Shown piece by piece: positions 24,112 to 32,757 of a stretch of 64,000 nucleotides of DNA. Each line of letters opens with the position of its first letter. Within the stretch, counting starts at the first letter, position 1. The position numbers and the translations under genes were made by a program. Location of the stretch: contig NZ_JAMLIE010000005.1 of NCBI RefSeq assembly GCF_023954335.1, positions 93,906 through 157,905 on the forward strand, read 5' to 3'. Source of the stretch: Aquamicrobium sp. GTDB taxonomy: Bacteria > Pseudomonadota > Alphaproteobacteria > Rhizobiales > Rhizobiaceae. The notes below the pieces were generated by a model that was given only the letters and a program-made list of their open reading frames with translations, had not been told where the DNA came from and did not search any database.

Positions 24112-25281
24112 GTGACCGATTTCACCGACCCCAAGGAAGCCTATCCCGACATCCGCGAGGGCGTGCGCGCGCTGTGCGCGAACTTCCCGCCCGAATATCA
24201 CCGCAGGATAGACGAGGCGCGCGGCTATCCGGAGGAGTTCGTTGAGGCGCTGACGAAGGAAGGGTGGATGGCCGCCCTGATCCCGGAGGAGTATGGCGGC
24301 TCCGGCCTCGGCCTCGCCGAAGCCTCGGTCATCATGGAGGAGATCAACCGCGCCGGCGGCAATTCGGGCGCCTGCCACGGCCAGATGTACAACATGAACA
24401 CGCTGATCCGCCACGGCTCGGAGGAGCAGCGCCGAAAGTACCTGCCGAAGATCGCCAGCGGCGAATTGCGCCTCCAGTCGATGGGCGTCACCGAGCCGAC
24501 CACCGGCACCGACACCACGAACTTGAAGACCACCGCCGTGAAGAAGGGCGACCGCTACGTCGTCAACGGCCAGAAGGTGTGGATCAGCCGCGTCCAGCAT
24601 TCCGACCTGATGATCCTGCTCGCCCGCACCACGCCGGTCGACCAGGTCGCCAAGCGCTCGCAGGGCCTGTCGATCTTCCTCGTCGACGTCAACGAGGCGG
24701 TGAAGAAGGGCATGGAGGTCCGGCCCATCCTCAACATGGTCAACCACGAGACCAACGAGCTGTTCTTCGACGACCTCGAAATCCCGGCCGAGAACCTGAT
24801 CGGCGAGGAGGGCAAGGGCTTCAAATACATCCTGACGGGCTTGAACGCCGAGCGCACGCTGATCGCGGCCGAATGCATCGGCGACGGCTACTGGTTCACC
24901 GACCGGATCGTCGATTATGCGAAAGAGCGCACCGTGTTCGGCCGGCCGATCGGCCAGAACCAGGGCGTGCAGTTCCCGATCGCAGAGGCCTATGTCGAGG
25001 TCGAGGCGGCCAACCTGATGCGCTGGCAGGCCTGCCATCGCTTCGACGCCGGGCTCGACTGCGGCGCGCAGGCCAACATGGCGAAATACCTCGCCGCCAA
25101 GGCGAGCTGGGAGGCGGCAAACGCCTGCCTCCAGTTCCATGGCGGCTTCGGCTTCGCCTGCGACTACGACGTCGAGCGCAAATTCCGCGAGACGCGGCTC
25201 TATCAGGTCGCGCCGATCTCGACCAACCTGATCCTGAGCTACGTCGCCGAGCATATCCTCGGCCTGCCGCGCTCCTATTGA
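24112..25281 (+). CDS. Acyl-CoA dehydrogenase (itaconate cluster)
   Basis: 389 residues from a GTG at 24112 (VTDFTDPKEAYPDIREGVRA); the longer open frame overlaps the preceding gene out of register. FAD-dependent acyl-CoA dehydrogenase features are in order: WMAALIPEEYGGSGLGLAEA, SMGVTEPTTGTDTTNLKTTA (FAD/substrate loop), YVVNGQKVWISR, NERTLIAAE-like LNAERTLIAAECIG, and a C-terminal LQFHGGFGFACDYDVERKFR with RLYQVAPISTNLILSYVAEH. An equivalent gene (PA0879) sits in the Pseudomonas itaconate operon. It may process a methylsuccinyl- or related CoA ester. It lies 36 nt after the MmgE/PrpD gene and 11 nt before the hydratase. Confidence 0.9.
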   Translation: MTDFTDPKEAYPDIREGVRALCANFPPEYHRRIDEARGYPEEFVEALTKEGWMAALIPEEYGGSGLGLAEASVIMEEINRAGGNSGACHGQMYNMNTLIRHGSEEQRRKYLPKIASGELRLQSMGVTEPTTGTDTTNLKTTAVKKGDRYVVNGQKVWISRVQHSDLMILLARTTPVDQVAKRSQGLSIFLVDVNEAVKKGMEVRPILNMVNHETNELFFDDLEIPAENLIGEEGKGFKYILTGLNAERTLIAAECIGDGYWFTDRIVDYAKERTVFGRPIGQNQGVQFPIAEAYVEVEAANLMRWQACHRFDAGLDCGAQANMAKYLAAKASWEAANACLQFHGGFGFACDYDVERKFRETRLYQVAPISTNLILSYVAEHILGLPRSY

Positions 25282-25292
25282 GGACTGAGCCA

Positions 25293-26141
25293 ATGACCGG
25301 CGCGCTCGACCTGCCGCACCTGAAAAGCTGGATCGGCAAGACCCGGTCGGTCACGGACACGATCACGCCGCGGCTGGCCGCCAGCCTCGCCGCCATCCTC
25401 GACGAGCCGGCCGACCTTGCCGAAGGCGACCCGGCCCCGGCCGGCATCCACTGGTGCCTGTCGCCCGACATCGCGCCGATGTCGGGGCTGGGGGCCGACG
25501 GCCACCCGGCGCGCGGCGGCTTCCTGCCGCCGGTGCCGCTGCCGCGGCGCATGTGGGCCGGCGGGCGGCTGCGCTTCCACGGGAATTTCCGCGTCGGCGA
25601 GCGCATCCGCCGCGACTCGACGATCAAGGACGTGGAAGCCAAGGAAGGCCGCAGCGGCGCGCTGTGCTTCGTCACCGTCGCCCACGAATATCATGGCGAG
25701 GCCGGTCTGGTGCTCGGCGAGGAGCACGACATCGTCTATCGCGAGATAACGCCGACCGTGCTGCCGGAGCCGCCGGCCGCGCCGGCGCGCGGCGAGATCC
25801 GCGCCGGGATCGAGGCCACGCCCGTGCTGCTCGCGCGCTATTCGGCCGTCACCTTCAACGGCCACCGCATCCACTACGACCGCGACTATACGCGCGACGT
25901 CGAGCTCTATCCCGGCCTGATCGTCCACGGCCCGCTCCAGGCGACCTACCTTCTGCGCATGGCGCGCGATACGTTCGGCGCGATGCCCGCCCGCTTCGAC
26001 TTCCGCGGCCGCTCGCCGCTGTTCGACGGCCAGACCTTCAGCCTCGAAGCCCGCCGCGTCGGCGATGACCGGCTCGCCCTGTGGGCCGCCGCGCAGAACG
26101 GCGTCGTCACGCTCGAAGCCGAGGCGTGGCGCCGGGCGTAG
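25293..26141 (+). CDS. ich: MaoC/HTD2-like dehydratase, probable itaconyl-CoA hydratase
   Basis: 282 residues with a double hot-dog arrangement. The N-terminal half contains HWCLSPDIAPMSGLGADGHP and FLPPVPLPRRMWAGGRLRFHG, typical of FAS1-like/HTD2 hydratases. The C-terminal half has LLARYSAVTFNGHRIHYDRDY followed by YPGLIVHGPLQATYLL, the hydratase-2 signature with D and H active-site residues. Enzymes of this type hydrate itaconyl-CoA (or mesaconyl-C4-CoA) to citramalyl-CoA, the substrate of the lyase encoded upstream. It is the last gene of the rightward operon. The specific substrate rests on neighbourhood. Confidence 0.82.
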   Translation: MTGALDLPHLKSWIGKTRSVTDTITPRLAASLAAILDEPADLAEGDPAPAGIHWCLSPDIAPMSGLGADGHPARGGFLPPVPLPRRMWAGGRLRFHGNFRVGERIRRDSTIKDVEAKEGRSGALCFVTVAHEYHGEAGLVLGEEHDIVYREITPTVLPEPPAAPARGEIRAGIEATPVLLARYSAVTFNGHRIHYDRDYTRDVELYPGLIVHGPLQATYLLRMARDTFGAMPARFDFRGRSPLFDGQTFSLEARRVGDDRLALWAAAQNGVVTLEAEAWRRA

Positions 26142-26163
26142 GTTCGTTTCACACAGGGGAACA

Positions 26164-26180
26164 TAAGGCGTGGCGCCTTA
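26164..26180. terminator. Short GC hairpin after the itaconate operon
   Basis: Perfect arms TAAGGCG and CGCCTTA around TGG, 22 nt after the hydratase stop. No T-tract follows, so terminator function is tentative. A similar AGGCGC-GGC-GCGCCT hairpin overlaps the stop of the ABC ATPase gene at 29080-29094. Confidence 0.4.
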
Positions 26181-26223
26181 AGCGAGCCACGGGCCGCAAT
26201 CCCCATTCCGCAGGTTTGCGCCG

Positions 26224-26278
26224 CCCCTCATCCGTCACTTCGTGACACCTTCTCCCCGTGAACGGGGAGAAGGGTGCC
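26224..26278 (+). repeat. Solo rhizobial-type palindromic repeat (RIME-like half element)
   Basis: Begins CCCCTCATCC, contains a small hairpin GTCAC-TTC-GTGAC and then CCTTCTCCCCG (26248-26258), TGAA, CGGGGAGAAGG (26263-26273). It matches one end of the two composite repeats at 29121-29290 and 52822-52990. It abuts the 5'-truncated gene remnant that follows, so it marks or caused a deletion boundary. Confidence 0.8.
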
Positions 26279-26498
26279 TTCGAACCTCAACACCGGCTGC
26301 ATCGTCAAGATGAGCGAGACGGGCGAGATCCTCGACGTGATGTGGGACCTCGGCGGCGAGAACCACCCGATGATCACCGCGATGCGCGAGCATCGCGGCC
26401 ATCTCTACATCGGCGGCATCCACAACAACCGCATCGGCCGGCTGAAGCTGGACAACGTCGATCCCGACTTCATCGACCTGAAGGTGTCCCATGCTTGA
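26274..26498 (+). pseudogene. 5'-truncated SMP-30/strictosidine synthase-like gene remnant
   Basis: Only the last 70 or so codons remain: NLNTGCIVKMSETGEILDVM, then HPMITAMREHRGHLYIGGIHNNRIGRLKL. This is the final blade pattern of SMP-30/strictosidine synthase-type beta-propellers. The homologous frame starts inside the palindromic repeat, without its own ribosome site or N-terminus. The 3' end is intact and still overlaps the start of the next gene by 8 nt, as in a functional operon. The full gene may have been a permease-propeller fusion, as in some rhizobial ABC operons, but that is inference. Confidence 0.72.
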
Positions 26499-27591
26499 GA
26501 CTGTCGGACGGATGATCGGCGGCATGTTCGGGCGGCGCTCCAGCCTGTCGGTGCCGATCCTCGACGGGGCGTTCAAGCCCAACAACCTGCTGGAGGAGGC
26601 GCAGATCGTCCTCGAGCGCCCGGGCCTCGAAGACATCGCGCTTGGCGCCGACGGAAGGCTGCTGGCCGCCGCCGGCAACGCGGTGCTGCTTGTCGGTGAC
26701 GGCAAGGCCGAGAAGCTGGAGAGCCATGACGGCGCGATCACCGCGCTGACCGTCCTGAAGGACGGCCGCCGCGCCGTGGCGCTGGGCGACCGCGTCGTCA
26801 TCGAGGGTGTGGCCGCGCCGGTCACCGAGGCTGCCGGCCGTCGCTTCAAGGCGATCACCGCGCTCGCCCCGGCGGAAAGCGGCGGTCTTCTCGTTTGCGA
26901 CGCCTCGTCGAAATATTCCGGCGACGCATGGCAGCACGATCTGATGACGAAGGGGCGGGGCGGCCGTGTTCTGGCGCTCGATCCCGCTTCCGGCAAGGCG
27001 GAGCTGTTGCAGGACAATCTCGCCTGGGCCTCCGGCGCGATGCAGGGCCGCGACGGCGTTCTGGTCAGCGAAAGCTGGCGCCACCGGCTGCGGCTGGCCG
27101 GCAGGAGCGGGAGTGGGGGCGACGCCACGGCGGAGCTGCCCGGCTATCCGGCGCGGATCACGCCGACCGCCGATGGCGGCTTCTGGCTGTCGCTGTTCTC
27201 GGGCCGGGCGCAGATCGTCGAGTTCGTGCTCGGCGAGCATTCGTTCCGCCGCGAGATGATGGCGACGGTCGATCCGAAATACTGGATCTCGCCGGCGCTG
27301 AGCTCCGGCGAGGATTTCTACGAGCCCCTGCAAAGCGGCGGGGTCAAGCACATGGGCATCCTCAAGCCGTGGGCGCCGCCGCGTTCCTACGGGCTCGCCG
27401 TGCGCTTCGACGCCGCCCGCACGCCGCTGATGTCGGTCCACAGCCGCGTCGGCGGCAGGAACCACGGCATCGTCACCACGCTGGAGCGGGGCGGGGAGGT
27501 CTTCGCCCTCTCCAAGGGCGCGGGCCGCCTGCTGCGGCTGGACCTTCAGGCCATCCGCGCCGCCAACGGCATCGGAGGGAGCGCGCAATGA
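26491..27591 (+). CDS. SMP-30/strictosidine synthase-like beta-propeller protein
   Basis: 366 residues. After an N-terminal MLETVGRMIGGMFGRRSSLS and a proline-rich linker, the sequence alternates short strands typical of a six-bladed propeller (GLEDIALGADGRLLAAAG, SGGLLVCDASSKYSG, GRVLALDPASGKAELLQDNL, WASGAMQGRDGVLVSESWRH, PTADGGFWLSLFSG). No signal peptide is seen. Family members are lactonases or esterases, or serve as uncharacterised partners in ABC operons. It overlaps the upstream remnant by 8 nt and the ATPase start by ATGA, so it was part of one transport operon. Its promoter and partner genes appear to have been lost. Confidence 0.78.
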   Translation: MLETVGRMIGGMFGRRSSLSVPILDGAFKPNNLLEEAQIVLERPGLEDIALGADGRLLAAAGNAVLLVGDGKAEKLESHDGAITALTVLKDGRRAVALGDRVVIEGVAAPVTEAAGRRFKAITALAPAESGGLLVCDASSKYSGDAWQHDLMTKGRGGRVLALDPASGKAELLQDNLAWASGAMQGRDGVLVSESWRHRLRLAGRSGSGGDATAELPGYPARITPTADGGFWLSLFSGRAQIVEFVLGEHSFRREMMATVDPKYWISPALSSGEDFYEPLQSGGVKHMGILKPWAPPRSYGLAVRFDAARTPLMSVHSRVGGRNHGIVTTLERGGEVFALSKGAGRLLRLDLQAIRAANGIGGSAQ

Positions 27592-29081
27592 CGCCGATTC
27601 TCGAAATGCGCGGCCTGACCAAGCTCTATGCGCGGGTGCCGGCCGTCGAGGACATCAACTTCACGCTGATGCCGGGCGAGGTCCACGCGCTGCTCGGCGA
27701 GAACGGCGCCGGCAAGTCGACGCTCACCAAGATGATCGCCGGCGTGGTAGAGCCGAGCGCGGGCGAGATCCTGCTCGAGGGCAGCCCCGTCCATCTGCGC
27801 ACCCCGGCCGCCGCGCTCGAGGCCGGCATCGCCATGGTGTTCCAGGAGACGAGCCTCGTGCCGTCGATGACCGTGGCGCAGAACCTGTTCATGGGCAACG
27901 AGCGGTTCTTCAACCGCCTGCGCGGCATCAACATCGCCGCGCAGCAGTTCATGCAGTCGCTGAACTTCCAGGTCGACCCGACGGCGATGGTGCAGACCCT
28001 CGGCGCAGCCAAGAAGCAGATGATCGAGATCGCCCGCGCCATGCTGTCCAACGCGCGCGTGATCGTGTTCGACGAGCCGACCGCGACGCTGACGCCGGAG
28101 GAGAAGAAGCACTTCTTCGACCTCGTGCGCACGCTCAAAGGGCGCGGCGTCGCCATCATCTTCATCAGCCACGCGCTGGAGGAGGCGCTGGCGATCTCCG
28201 ACCGCATCACCATCCTGCGCGACGGCCGGCACGTGGTGACGGACGCGACCGCGAATTTCGACCGCGCGCGCATCGTCCAGTCCATGGTCGGCCGCAGCCT
28301 GTCGGAAGAGCTCTACGGCAAGAAGAAGGATTTCGTGCGCCCGCCGGGCGAGCGCATCCTCCAGGTGTCGAACCTGCGCGTCGGCAACATGGTGCGCAAC
28401 AACTCGCTGTCGGTGTTCGCCGGGCAGGTGACGGGCATCTTCGGCCTCGTCGGCTCGGGCCGCACCGAGACCTTCAAGGTCGTCGCCGGCGCGATCAAGC
28501 GCAACTATCTCAACGGCGGCGAGGTGTTCATCCGCGGCAAGCGGGTGCGCTACCGGGTGCCGGCCCAGAGTCTCAGCGAAAAGGTCGCCTACATCACCGA
28601 GGACCGCAAGATCGAGGGTTTCTTCGAGACCATGTCGATCAAGGCCAACATCTTCATCGGCAAGCTGGCCAAGGCGGGCTGGCGCGCCTTCTGGCTAAGC
28701 CGTTCGCAGATGAACCGTGTCGGCGAGGAATGGGCGAAGTCGCTGCATATCCGCGCCGTCAGCAAGGACGCCAAGGTGATCGAGCTGTCGGGCGGCAACC
28801 AGCAGAAGGTGGTGATCGCCAAGTCGCTGATCCAGGACCCGGACCTCATCATCTTCGACGAGCCGACGCGCGGCGTCGACGTCGGCGCCATCGCCGAGAT
28901 CCACCAGATGATCAACCGGCTGGCCGACGAGGGCAAGGCGGTGGTGGTCATCTCCTCCTACCTGCCGGAGGTCATGCAGCTCTCCGACCGGCTGCTCGTC
29001 GCCCGGCAGGGGCGCGTCGTCGAGGAATTCTCGCCGAAGGACGCCACCGAGGAGAACCTGATGTACGCGGCGGTGCACTAG
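27588..29081 (+). CDS. Sugar-type ABC transporter ATP-binding protein (RbsA/XylG family), orphaned
   Basis: 497 residues with two ABC domains. Domain 1 has Walker A GENGAGKST (38-46) and Walker B RVIVFDEPTATL, but its signature region (TLGAAKKQMIEIARAM) is degenerate. Domain 2 has a degenerate P-loop (GLVGSGRTE), a good signature LSGGNQQKV and DLIIFDEPTRGVDVG. This asymmetric pattern is normal for RbsA-type proteins importing sugars or nucleosides. No permease or binding-protein gene remains next to it: upstream are the propeller gene and a truncated remnant, and downstream a repeat element. It is likely non-functional for transport unless partners are elsewhere. Confidence 0.92.
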   Translation: MTPILEMRGLTKLYARVPAVEDINFTLMPGEVHALLGENGAGKSTLTKMIAGVVEPSAGEILLEGSPVHLRTPAAALEAGIAMVFQETSLVPSMTVAQNLFMGNERFFNRLRGINIAAQQFMQSLNFQVDPTAMVQTLGAAKKQMIEIARAMLSNARVIVFDEPTATLTPEEKKHFFDLVRTLKGRGVAIIFISHALEEALAISDRITILRDGRHVVTDATANFDRARIVQSMVGRSLSEELYGKKKDFVRPPGERILQVSNLRVGNMVRNNSLSVFAGQVTGIFGLVGSGRTETFKVVAGAIKRNYLNGGEVFIRGKRVRYRVPAQSLSEKVAYITEDRKIEGFFETMSIKANIFIGKLAKAGWRAFWLSRSQMNRVGEEWAKSLHIRAVSKDAKVIELSGGNQQKVVIAKSLIQDPDLIIFDEPTRGVDVGAIAEIHQMINRLADEGKAVVVISSYLPEVMQLSDRLLVARQGRVVEEFSPKDATEENLMYAAVH

Positions 29082-29120
29082 GCGCGGCGCGCCTTATGTG
29101 CATCACCGGCACCGCCCGCG

Positions 29121-29290
29121 CTGCCCCTCATCCGGCTGCCGCCACCTTCTCCCCGTGAACGGGGAGAAGAGAGCTATCGTCCTTGCTTTCGCCAATCGCA
29201 AGCGTGGCAAATAGGACGTGGCGGTGTGGCCCGCATTCCTTCTCCCCGTTCACGGGGAGAAGGTGCCCGAAGGGCGGATGAGGGGCAGCG
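29121..29290. repeat. Composite palindromic intergenic element (RIME-like), copy 1
   Basis: About 170 bp. It begins with CCCCTCATCC and a palindrome CCTTCTCCCCG-TGAA-CGGGGAGAAG (29145-29169), has a unique core of about 68 bp, and ends with a second palindrome CCTTCTCCCCG-TTCA-CGGGGAGAAGG (29238-29263) followed by GGATGAGGGGC. The ends are inverted repeats of each other. An inverted homologous copy is at 52822-52990, sharing the core sequence TGCGATTGGCGAAAGCAAGG (complement strand here). It fits the rhizobial intergenic mosaic element class. Confidence 0.85.
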
Positions 29291-29333
29291 CGACGGTGGG
29301 AGTCAGGTCCCTTCGCGGGCCATCGGCCGCGCC

Positions 29334-30002
29334 TCAGGCGCCGGCTTCGGGGGAGACCTTGAGGCTGGCGCCGGTCAGCAGGCGGTAGGTCTCGACCGCA
29401 GCGTCGCGGAGGGCGCGCCGGGCGGCCATGTCGGGCGCGTAGTGGATCTGCATCGCCGAATAGGCGCGTATGCCGAGAAGCTGGTAGATCAGGCAATCGA
29501 CCTGCCGCGCGTCGAGGGCGCGCATCCAGCCCTCGCGCATGGCGCGGCCGAAAGTCCGGCGATAGCCCTCGACGATGTTGGCCATGTGAGCGCTGTGCGC
29601 GCGCGGCGCGAAGATCTCGGATTCGTAGAGGATGCGGTAGAACCCGTCATTCTCGATCACGTAGTTCAGGAACGCCTCGAAGCGGACGATCTCGCGCTCC
29701 ATGCCCGAGGGCACGTTGCGCGCGACCCGCTCGACCGCCTCGCGCATGCGCAGGCCCTCATAGGGCAGGAGTTCGTCGAAAAGCGCCTGGCGGTCCTCGA
29801 AATAATTGTAGAAGGTGCCGTGCGCCACCCCGGCCTGGTCGGCGATCTTGGCGACGGCGGCGGCGGCGTAGCCTTCGGCGGCGACGACCGCGCATCCGGC
29901 GTTGAGCAGGCTGCCGCGGGTCAGGCGGGCCTTCTCCTCCCGGCTCAGGCGGCGGCGCCGGGGCTTGTGGAGCGAGGGTGGCGGGGCTGCGGCGTCGGGC
30001 AC
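29334..30002 (-). CDS. TetR/AcrR family regulator, last gene of the 2-oxoacid dehydrogenase operon
   Basis: 222 residues from a GTG at 30002, 7 nt after the AMP-ligase stop. After a proline/arginine-rich lead, the helix-turn-helix is RLTRGSLLNAGCAVVAAEGY, AVAKIADQAGVAHGTFYNYF, EDRQALFDELL, the TetR signature. The ligand-binding domain spans about 85-215. Being the terminal gene of an eight-gene operon, it probably senses an acyl-CoA intermediate and represses the operon promoter near 37.7 kb, where a long inverted repeat is found. That regulatory link is inference from gene order. Confidence 0.9.
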   Translation of the reverse strand: MPDAAAPPPSLHKPRRRRLSREEKARLTRGSLLNAGCAVVAAEGYAAAAVAKIADQAGVAHGTFYNYFEDRQALFDELLPYEGLRMREAVERVARNVPSGMEREIVRFEAFLNYVIENDGFYRILYESEIFAPRAHSAHMANIVEGYRRTFGRAMREGWMRALDARQVDCLIYQLLGIRAYSAMQIHYAPDMAARRALRDAAVETYRLLTGASLKVSPEAGA

Positions 30003-30009
30003 GTCTTCG

Positions 30010-31542
30010 TCATCCCTCCTGCGCGTTCAGGGAACCCGAGGCGTCAAGCTCGCGCAGGGTGCGCTTGAGCACCTTGCCCGATGGATTGCGCGGGAGGTTG
30101 GGCAAAAGCACCATGTCTTTCGGGCACTTGAAGCCGGCGAGGCTTATCCGGCAATGGTCGAGCAATTGCTGATAAGTCAGCGACTGGCCTTCCGCAAGCA
30201 CAATCGCGGCGACCGCCACCTCGCCCCAGCGCGGGTGCGGCCGGGCGAAGACTGCCGCCTCGCGCACTGCCGGATGGGCGTAGACCACCCGCTCCACCTC
30301 GGAGGAGGCGATGTTCTCGCCCCCCGAGATGATCATGTCCTTCTGGCGGTCGGTGATGTAGAGGAAGCCCTCCTCGTCGAGATAGCCGACGTCGCCCGAG
30401 CGCATGAAGCCGTCGGCATGGAAGGTCTCGGCGGTCTTGTCGGGATCACGCCAGTACTCGCGCATCACCTTGGGGCCGCGCATGCAGATCTCGCCCTCCT
30501 CGCCGGGCGGCAGCCGGTTGCCGGCCTCGTCGCGGATCTCGATCTCGACGAAGCGCAGGGCGCGGCCGACCGAGCCGATCCTGTCGAACTCGCGGCCCGG
30601 CTCCATCAGCGTGTCGCCCGAGACCGTCTCGGTCATGCCGTAGGCATCGATGTAGCGGGCGGAGGGGAAGCGCTCGAAGAAGGCGCGGATGCGCGTCTCG
30701 GGCGTGCGCTCGCCGCCGGCGATGCACCAGCGCAGGCTCGACGTGTCCGGCAGGCCGTCCTCGGGCAGCGCCAGTATGTCGTTGGCCATCACCGGGGCGA
30801 GCCAGACGCCCTCGATCTTCTCGCGCGCAACGGCCTCCAGCACCGCGCGCGGCTCGTAGTCGCGCAGCACCACCAGCGTGCCGCCGGCGAGATGGACGCC
30901 GAGGCCCGGCAGGTCGCTGCCGCCGACATGGTAGAGCGGCCCGACGACGAGCAGCCGCGTCGTCTCATTGAGGCCGAGCGCCAGCACGTGGTCGAAGCAT
31001 TTCCAGTAGAAATTGTCGTATGTATGGACGACGCCCTTCGGCCGCGACGTGGTGCCGGAGGTGTACATCAGGCGGAAGAGGTCGTCGCGCCCGCGCGGGG
31101 TAGCGGGAATGCGCCGCCGCCCGCCTGCCGGGTCGAGCAGCGCCGCGCCGATGTCGGCCTGTGCCGCCGCATTGAGCACGATCGTCGGCAGCCTCGCCCC
31201 GGAAGCCTCGGCCTCGAAGATGTCGTCGGCAATGAGGAGCGTCGCGCCGGCATGGTTGGCGATGTAGTCGACCTCGTCGGCCGAGAGGCGGAAGTTCAGC
31301 GGCAGCACCACCGCGCCGAGATGGCTGATCGCGTAGATCAGCTCGACGAAGGCGGGGCTGTTCTTCATCATCAGCGCGACGATCGCGCCTTCGCCCACCC
31401 CGCGCTCCGAAAGGGCGGCGGCCAGATGCAGCACCCGTTCCTCCAGCGTGCGCCAGTCGAGGCGCTGCCCGCCGAAGACGAGCGCCTCGGCCTCAGGCCG
31501 CTGGCGCGCATTGACCGAAAGATGGCCGGTGAGGTTGAACAT
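30010..31542 (-). CDS. Acyl-CoA synthetase (AMP-forming ligase)
   Basis: 510 residues from ATG 31542 with a strong AAGGAGGAGG site. ANL-superfamily motifs are present: FRLMYTSGTTSRPKGVVHTY (P-loop-like A3), YIDAYGMTETVSGD (A5), GFMRSGDVGYLDEEGFLYIT and DRQKDMIISGGENIASSEVE (A7-A8), and PRNPSGKVLKRTLRE with the C-terminal catalytic lysine. The enzyme activates a carboxylic acid to its CoA thioester in the cytoplasm. In this operon, with acyl-CoA dehydrogenase, enoyl-CoA hydratase and a 2-oxoacid dehydrogenase, it probably provides the entry step. The acid is not identifiable. Confidence 0.92.
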   Translation of the reverse strand: MFNLTGHLSVNARQRPEAEALVFGGQRLDWRTLEERVLHLAAALSERGVGEGAIVALMMKNSPAFVELIYAISHLGAVVLPLNFRLSADEVDYIANHAGATLLIADDIFEAEASGARLPTIVLNAAAQADIGAALLDPAGGRRRIPATPRGRDDLFRLMYTSGTTSRPKGVVHTYDNFYWKCFDHVLALGLNETTRLLVVGPLYHVGGSDLPGLGVHLAGGTLVVLRDYEPRAVLEAVAREKIEGVWLAPVMANDILALPEDGLPDTSSLRWCIAGGERTPETRIRAFFERFPSARYIDAYGMTETVSGDTLMEPGREFDRIGSVGRALRFVEIEIRDEAGNRLPPGEEGEICMRGPKVMREYWRDPDKTAETFHADGFMRSGDVGYLDEEGFLYITDRQKDMIISGGENIASSEVERVVYAHPAVREAAVFARPHPRWGEVAVAAIVLAEGQSLTYQQLLDHCRISLAGFKCPKDMVLLPNLPRNPSGKVLKRTLRELDASGSLNAQEG

Positions 31543-31568
31543 CGGGACCTCCTCCTTCGCTTCGCGCC

Positions 31569-32741
31569 TCAATAGGATCGGGGTAGCCCGAGATTCACCG
31601 TCGAGATGTAGTTGAGGATCATCTCTTCGGAAACCGGGGCGAAGCGGAACAGGCGCGCGTCGCGCCACAGCCGCTCGGCATGCGTCTCGCGCGAGTAGCC
31701 CATGCCGCCCATGACCTGCATCGCCTGCTCGGCCGCACCCGAGGCCGCCTGCGAGGCGATCAGCTTGGCGGCGTTGCTCTCCGAGCCGAAGGGCAGGCCG
31801 CGGTCGAAATTCGACGCCGCCTTGAGGTTGAGCAGGCGCGCCGCCTCGAGCTCCGCCCAGCGCTGGGCGAGCGGGAATTGCAGCCCCTGATAGCTGCCGA
31901 TCGGGCGGCTTCCGAACACCTTGCGCTCGCGCGCGTAGTCGACCGCGAGCCGCAGGGCCAGCGCCCCGGTGCCGACGAGGCCGGAGGTGGTGACGATGCG
32001 CTCGCAGTTGAGGATGTCGAGGAGTTGCGGCCAGCCGCCGTCGATGGTGCCGATCACCTCGGCGTCGCTGGCGAAGACGCGGTCGAGATAGACCACCGAG
32101 GACGGCAGCGTGTGGGTGCCGAGCTTGTCGATGTCGGTGTGGCCGATGCCCTCGCGGGCGGTGTCGACCATGAACAGGCTGATGCCGTGGGTCTTCTTGA
32201 CGCCGTCCTGCGGCTGGGTGGTGCGGGCGACGATCAGCATCTTCCTCGAGGCGGCGACGCCGGTGATCCAGATCTTCTGGCCGGAGATGCGCCAGCCGCC
32301 CTCGACGCGCTCGGCCCGCGTCGTCATCGCCAGCGAGTTGGTGCCGGCGTCGGGCTCGGTCAGCGCCATGCTGAAGGTGCATGACCCGTCGCACAGGCCC
32401 GGCAGCAGGTCGCGCTTCATTTCGTCCGAGCCGTAGAGCGCGATGGCGACGCCGCCGAAGACGGGATTGAGCATGAACACCTGCGACAGGGTCGAGCCCG
32501 CGCCGCCCTTGCACAGCTCCTCGATGCACAAAGCGAGGTCGACCAGCCCGAGCCCGAGCCCGCCATACTCCTCCGGGATCATCATCCCGGCGATGCCGGC
32601 GTCGCAGATCGCCTGCCAGATCTCGTGCGGGAACTCCTTGGCCGCGTCCTTCTTGCGCCAGTAGTCGAGGCCGTAGCGCTCGCCGATCTGCCGCGCCGTC
32701 TCCAGCATCATCTTCTGTTCTTCGGTGATGTCGAAGTTCAT
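31569..32741 (-). CDS. Acyl-CoA dehydrogenase (2-oxoacid dehydrogenase operon)
   Basis: 390 residues: MNFDITEEQKMMLETARQIG, GIAGMMIPEEYGGLGLGLVDLAL-type N-domain, SMALTEPDAGTNSLAMTT (FAD loop), GWRISGQKIWITG, ILNCERIVTTSGLVGTG, ARERKVFGSRPIGSYQGLQFP and MQVMGGMGYSRETHAERLWRD. The expected elements of FAD-dependent acyl-CoA dehydrogenases are all present, including a substrate-binding arginine region near the C-terminus. It lies 26 nt before the AMP-ligase gene and 16 nt after the E2 gene. It would dehydrogenate the CoA ester made by the ligase. It differs clearly from the acyl-CoA dehydrogenase of the itaconate cluster. Confidence 0.93.
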   Translation of the reverse strand: MNFDITEEQKMMLETARQIGERYGLDYWRKKDAAKEFPHEIWQAICDAGIAGMMIPEEYGGLGLGLVDLALCIEELCKGGAGSTLSQVFMLNPVFGGVAIALYGSDEMKRDLLPGLCDGSCTFSMALTEPDAGTNSLAMTTRAERVEGGWRISGQKIWITGVAASRKMLIVARTTQPQDGVKKTHGISLFMVDTAREGIGHTDIDKLGTHTLPSSVVYLDRVFASDAEVIGTIDGGWPQLLDILNCERIVTTSGLVGTGALALRLAVDYARERKVFGSRPIGSYQGLQFPLAQRWAELEAARLLNLKAASNFDRGLPFGSESNAAKLIASQAASGAAEQAMQVMGGMGYSRETHAERLWRDARLFRFAPVSEEMILNYISTVNLGLPRSY

Positions 32742-32757
32742 CGGTGGGTCCTCGATG

